The notes beneath the pieces are model-generated. The model saw only the letters and a list, made by a program, of their open reading frames with translations. It was not told where the DNA came from and searched no databases. A DNA stretch of 64,000 bases from Atherinomorus stipes (lineage: Eukaryota; Chordata; Actinopteri; Atheriniformes; Atherinidae). Positions 59,236 through 64,000 of this stretch are shown here, one piece after another (within the stretch, counting starts at the first letter, position 1; the number at the start of each line of letters is the position of its first letter). The stretch covers positions 20,645-84,644 of the forward strand of contig JALJCO010003490.1 in NCBI GenBank assembly GCA_023101725.1. The letters run 5' to 3'. The position numbers and the translations under genes are program-made.

Positions 59236-60774
59236 AGCTATGGTCTACGATTTCAGAATCAGTTGAGAATTTTGAAAAAAGCAACCTGCCCCCCCACACA
59301 GCCCTCCCCTCTCTGCTCGTTGATCCCTTCCACCGAGTACATACGGCCCTCCTCCTCAACCACAGCCAGCCTTATTGCAACAGCTCCGCAGTGCAATATT
59401 AATCCCACATAAATGAACAACAAGAACATCTGCTCACATATAAAGAATTTGCCTTTCTCAACCACCGGGAAGTTTATGGTGTGTTTTAGCTGGAGTTTTT
59501 GCATCAGTAAGAGACCGCCACGTTCCAGCGACTTCGTGAGTTCATGCATTCAGGACAACACTGATAACAACAACACTATTTCACAATACTGAAAATAACC
59601 AGCTGACGTTCCGACTCCGTTTGTACACACTGAAAAAACCATTAGCAACGTTTCCAGTCATCAGCAGCATCGTCATTTATGTACAACTCACACATAAAAG
59701 TAAAAAACAAACTGCCTACCTGTTCAGCAAAAAGTCTGCTGTACAGATGTGGGCATGAAAAAGTTCCCCTTTCTGCCGACTGCCAGCCACTTACCAGCCA
59801 CTTACCAGCGACTTGTCTGCTAATTAAATCGCACAGAGAAACGCCAGGGGAAATGATTTCAGAGCATAAATGAACGCCCAGAACAAGGACGTTTCCACAC
59901 GCCAAGTTTGGACACATGTGCGTGATGACGTATTCGCAGGACAAAGCGTTCAGCCAGTGATAGTGTGGTAATAATGCACGATTAATGCACCACTTCTGGC
60001 AGAAAAAAGGAGGAACTTTTTCATGCCCACATCTGCATCAGCATCAGTTTCACTCCCAAATACTCCCAAAGCTTCCAACAGCCGTTGACCCGATGTTTAT
60101 ACTCTGCTTTCAGTCCGTCCTGATCTCTGCTTCTGCAGATATTTCCCTCCTTGAGCTTCCTCCGCATCACCCTGATAATTACCCGGCCTTCCATCCAGCA
60201 TTGCTCATATTTTCCTTTTCATCTGCCTTTTTTTCACAGACTTTATCCACCTGTAGTTTCCTCCAGCAACGAACGCGGCACCCACGGCCTTCCCTCCGTC
60301 CTGTTGCTCACATTCCATCTGCCTTTTTTCTCTCCCAACTTAGGCAGCAGAGGCCGCTTCCTGCTGCTGCTGCCTTTCGGTTCCATTCTCCTCTTGTTGT
60401 TAAGCTGCTACTGACCTTCTTACTTATTGCAGAAAGTTTTGAATGCAAAAGAAAAATAAATAAATATATGAATAAAATATAGGACGAGGCGGATGCAGAA
60501 CAAGGGGAGTCAGCTGTTGGGGAAGTGGTGTCAGCTTGAGCAGGGCATTGGATCGAGAGCAGAGAGAAACGAGACGAACAGCTATGTTGACCAATGTAAG
60601 CCATGTGGCTGGATGGCTCGTATTGGTTAACGTCTTTGCAGCCCAGCAGCCACTAGAGTGGATGGATTTTTTTCTTTTTCTCTTCACATTGTGTAGATTG
60701 TACTATAGGACGATAACCACTATCTAAATGAGGTTATTAATAATGATCCAACTTTCAAATAGTAGACCATAGCT
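59236..60774. mobile_element. TTAA-flanked element A, 1.54 kb
   Basis: Perfect 13-bp inverted termini, AGCTATGGTCTAC at 59,236-59,248 and its complement at 60,762-60,774, each flanked by TTAA (59,232-59,235 and 60,775-60,778). The interior contains an inverted repeat (59,744-59,777 against 59,998-60,035). The 165-codon frame at 59,985-60,482 is low-complexity Pro/Ser/Leu with no domain and is not taken as a gene. TTAA-targeting superfamily not resolved. Confidence 0.8.
59744..60035. repeat. Internal inverted repeat within element A
   Basis: CAGATGTGGGCATGAAAAAG at 59,744 and its complement ending at 60,035, extended through GTTCC..TTTCTGCC with small gaps; arms about 35 bp. Perhaps a further nested foldback. 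Confidence 0.75.
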
Positions 60775-60778
60775 TTAA

Positions 60779-61435
60779 AGGATAACTTTCTTTTGTTTCA
60801 ACCTGAACCTTATTTCTAGAAATTTTTATATATGCGCATTTACTAACCGTTAAAATTCCTGTGTAACTTTGAATCCTTTGTACAATATTTTGTTAAGTTG
60901 CCCTCCGGCATATATCCATAAAATGGGAGAGACGGGGCAGCAGGAATGGGCCTCTATAAGGCATTATCTGCAGCAAAACTCCTTCATTTCACCAATAGTT
61001 CAAGATGAATGAACAAACAAATGAGTACTATTGTCCTTTGAGTTCAGAGTTTTGCGGATTGTGGTTTGTTGTTGTCTGCATAGCTAGCTGATCTTCTCAG
61101 CTGTACCGTAGCGGTGTGGGTCGGGGGCGCACGCGGCATGTAGAGTGCAGAGAAAGCCCCAATGACTGAGAGCCACATCTGAACTCACAGGACAATAGAA
61201 CTCATTTGTTCATTCATTCGTCTTAAAGTATTGGTGAAATGAAGGAGTTTTGCTGCAGATAATACCTTATAGAGAGGCTGCCCCGTCTCTCCCCTTATAT
61301 GGATTAAACGCCAGAGGGCAACTCAACAAAATATTGTACGAAGGAGTCAAAGTGATACAGAAATTTTACCCATGAGTAAATGCACATATAGACTCCTAGA
61401 AATAAGTTCCAGGTTTAAAAAAAGAAAGTTACCCT
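60779..61435. mobile_element. Foldback element family B, copy 3, 657 bp
   Basis: Termini AGGATAAC and (reverse complement) AGGGTAAC sit between TTAA 60,775-60,778 and TTAA 61,436-61,439. The arms (about 60,779-61,045 and 61,195-61,435) are inverted and homologous to copies 1 and 2. Its centre contains CATTGGGGCTTTCTC (reverse strand) and GTACAGCTGAGA words that match the arm of copy 2, showing that this is an internally deleted relative with no gene left. Confidence 0.85.
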
Positions 61436-61439
61436 TTAA

Positions 61440-62071
61440 AGCTAGGGTTGGCAATGTTGGAAAAACAGTTTGAGCAGGCGACGGTTTAAAAAACATACCA
61501 CCCGAAACCCCGCCTTCAGAGCGCAGGAACATGTGCACCGATGTTTTACAAATAGGTTTAACAATAACAGCTGAGTGGATAGCTCGTTAGCTTGATAGTA
61601 AACAGCTGACAAACCATGTTTTTAAAATCTTTAATCCACTCACCTCCAACTCCTTCTGTGGTGTAAAAAGTCCACACTGGAAATGTCAACGCCTCCGAGA
61701 CTTAATCCTTATCTGTTGTTTTGTTTTGGTTTTGTTTTTGGCGCAGCAGCAGTTAGCAGTCCGTTAGCTATATTTGTTTACAGTGAGCGGTGCACAGGGG
61801 GGTCACGTGGGGGACGGAGAGAAGGGAGGGACAGAGACGAGACATAAAGGCATCGATTCATTTTTTCTATAAGTTGCGAATTGCCAATTCCTGCCTTTTG
61901 GTGTGAATGGCGGAGGTTGGTCAGAGTTTTACAGAACTGCAGCTCTCCCAGAGGTCTGACTTCTTTCCTTCCTTTTTATGAATACATGATGCATCGATAT
62001 TGTCAGGATGGAAGGACCATTTCACCCAGTATAACAAAAAGTGTTTCTGAGCAGGATTACCAACTCTGGCT
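61440..62071. mobile_element. TTAA-flanked element C, 632 bp
   Basis: The left terminus AGCTAGGGTTGGCAAT and the reverse complement of the right terminus (AGCCAGAGTTGGTAAT) agree at 13 of 16. The left flank is TTAA (61,436-61,439); the right is TTGA (62,072-62,075), one substitution from TTAA. Non-coding interior. Confidence 0.7.
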
Positions 62072-62150
62072 TTGATTTCAGTCAGGTGGAGCAGAAAAAC
62101 AACAAAAAAATCCAGGATAGAAGCCCTCAAGGACCAGAGTATTACACCTG

Positions 62151-64000
62151 TGATGTAATGTAAACAATTTTAGTAATAAAAAGGAAAAGCACATTTTTAG
62201 ATCAATGCGAGTAACACCTTACACGAACAGCCCATTTGTGAAATCTTGGAGTGGGATTTAGAGCCAAAACCGAATGACTGACTTCTCAACACATTTAAGA
62301 ATACAAGATTAAAGTGGGAGATAAATGTGTTGGAGCTGGTGCTTGAGTCCTCTGCTCAACCTTATGAATCTGAAGTACTGCTTTGAAGTACTGCATGGTA
62401 CCCAAATTTAAATTTGGGTACCATGCAAAGCCAGTCTTAGTTATTTTAAATTTAGAGGTTTTCTGACATATGAAGAAGCACTACCTTAAAGTGTAGCATT
62501 CTTTTACGGTAAATAAGGGTGTGAAATAGGTCTCCCAAGGTAGCTAATTAAAGCTAATAATTCTGTCTAGAATAAAATATATTAAATAAGTTTAAATCTA
62601 ATTTGGTTTGAATCAGAAAAAGCATGTGTGAATGTGCTAGATCTCTGAGGTCACCTTGGTAAATTTCATAGATGTAACATCATATTAACACCTCCTTGGT
62701 CGGTAGCACTGTCCAACAGTAGCAGCAGTATTTGGTTAAAAATTTAGAACCACATGAAACGAGATCAGAGGCCCTTTAGATCTGACTGATGGATTACAAC
62801 ATTTCAACTCTCTGGCTTCCATGCTGTATATCAATTTCTATGTTGCCTGTCATCTCTGTCATTTTTAACCTTTTGTAAGTCGTTGCAGTAGCATATTTAT
62901 ATTCTATGTTGTTACATCTATCCTTTACAAGTCATACCATACGTTCATGATTGTACAACTTTTACCAGCATTTACCAGTTCTTCTTATATTGCACTTGGT
63001 CTGTCTACCGAATGAAACAGTTAAAGCAAAATCATAACATCCAACACTGGGGTATGTGAAAGTGCAACAGGCCACAGCCATCTGCATTTGAATCAGTGAA
63101 AAGACACTTTTATGGGTGGTTGGCACTTCATATTGAATACAAACCTTGCAAATGCATTCTGATGGTGAGGACAGATAGGGTTGCAGAGGGTAAGAGGGGC
63201 ACCATAAATCAACATCTCTCTGCGCTGCCACATTTACTTTGGAGTGATGTCTCTTCAGTACCCTAAAGGCAATGAGGGCAGACCTCACAGCGCTTCTCAA
63301 GCTATATGACACTGGGTGTGAATTCATGTTCCACACAACATTGCTCAGGGAAAATATTCTTCCATTTCTTTGTGTTATATTTTTCTTATTTCAGCCTTTC
63401 ATTTTTCCCCATTACTGAGTTTGTCACTTCAAGGGTCCAGTTTATAATTATATTTACTGTAGTTGCTTAAACTGCAATATGCAACCAGCTTAGCCTGCAT
63501 CTGCGCCAAAGAGACTGCCCCTTCCTCATAATGAATCCATGTGGTACTGTATATGTGCATGCATTTATATGCTTGTTATATATTATTACAATGGCTGGGA
63601 ATGGCTCAGCCAATCAGCCCAATTTAATTCATTGTGCTGGATTGGAATCACCTGGTTCAGTAGCTGGGCAAAACAAATACATGAAATACTACTCCACAAT
63701 TCCCACCTCTGTCAGACATCCCATGGGTGGGACGTGACTAATAAATATGTGTTTTACTCAGTCTCCCTTCCAAGTAGGTAAACATGTTATATACCCTTGG
63801 AAAGCGAAGATTCTTGAGGTTTTTCATGGTGTATATCGTAGTGGCTTACAATCATAACTTTAAATTCACTAAATATTTATTTCTGACCGGTTGCCAATCT
63901 TTGAAGCTATATTCTTCTCCAGCAGCAGATGATACTGCAACAAAAATCCTGTTTACATTAAGGGTTCAATAGAGTAATACGTAACTGAACGAAGTACAAG
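62151..64000. other. Non-coding stretch, no gene seen
   Basis: Contains the 34-bp palindrome at 62,393-62,426 and, just before it, sequence related to the nested hAT MITE at 51.0 kb. The frame at 62,962-63,336 has no domain. The rest is AT-rich without recognised repeats. Confidence 0.35.
62393..62426. repeat. Perfect 34-bp palindrome
   Basis: Bases 62,393-62,409 (GCATGGTACCCAAATTT) are followed directly by their exact reverse complement, with no spacer. Preceded by the direct repeat GAAGTACTGC (two copies, nine and one base apart from neighbouring sequence). Confidence 0.95.

Larger units (their letters stand above)
59107..62150. mobile_element. hAT-like remnant split by a block of TTAA elements
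   Basis: The left terminus CAGGGATGTCGAACTCTGCT and the reverse complement of the right terminus (CAGGTGTAATACTCTGGTCC) resemble each other, and both continue CCTTGAGGGC..GGTTTTTGTTG then CTGCTCCA.CT. The ends match the CAGGGGTGTC.AACTC hAT family of fish. Without the inserted block the element would be about 200 bp. Flanking 8-mers do not match, so the target duplication has decayed. Confidence 0.6.

Noticed and set aside
59985..60482. 165-codon frame
   Set aside because: Lies inside TTAA element A, has biased Pro/Ser/Leu composition and no domain, and overlaps other frames.

Overview
This window is teleost-fish intergenic or intronic DNA. The evidence is an L1-type retrotransposon with fish-like proteins, dense DNA-transposon remnants (hAT, PIF/Harbinger-like, TTAA-targeting foldback elements), tRNA-type SINE sequence and many microsatellites and homopolymers. 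I found no convincing exon of a cellular single-copy gene. Almost all open frames are short chance frames; the coding sequence I can support belongs to mobile elements or is carried by them.

Layout. 1-13.2 kb: AT-rich non-coding DNA with retroposon fragments near 1.5 kb and 7.8 kb, a palindrome centred on TGACGTCA at 8.1 kb and a few tracts that could be conserved non-coding DNA. 13,253-19,152: an essentially full-length L1-clade LINE on the minus strand, bounded by a perfect 15-bp target-site duplication, with an intact ORF1 and an ORF2 split by two mutually compensating homopolymer frameshifts. 21.3-24.3 kb: a putative 3-kb element with CACTGTAA-type ends that encloses an exon-like splice arrangement. 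29.2-30.8 kb: a hAT MITE with 8-bp duplication, then a PIF/Harbinger-like element carrying a (GAAA)n block and a tRNA-like fragment. 33.4-34.0 kb: a tandem duplication. 37.7-38.3 kb, 50.3-52.2 kb and 60.8-61.4 kb: three copies of one foldback family. 47-52.2 kb is a dense transposon block. 53.1-56.9 kb is an extraordinary A/G-rich low-complexity tract. 59.1-62.15 kb is a nested stack: three TTAA-flanked elements abutting at shared TTAA sites inside a hAT-like remnant.

The most interesting object is at 50,344-52,169. This foldback element has about 410-bp inverted arms, and its interior is almost entirely a gene fragment recognisable as the cysteine-rich cytoplasmic (ballast) domain of P2X7 purinoceptors. 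That fragment is interrupted by a 509-bp hAT-type insertion with a perfect 8-bp target duplication. The two other copies in the window have lost this interior. This suggests a DNA transposon family that carried a P2X7-tail-like gene and spawned shorter cargo-free derivatives. All calls come from reading the sequence; no database search was run.
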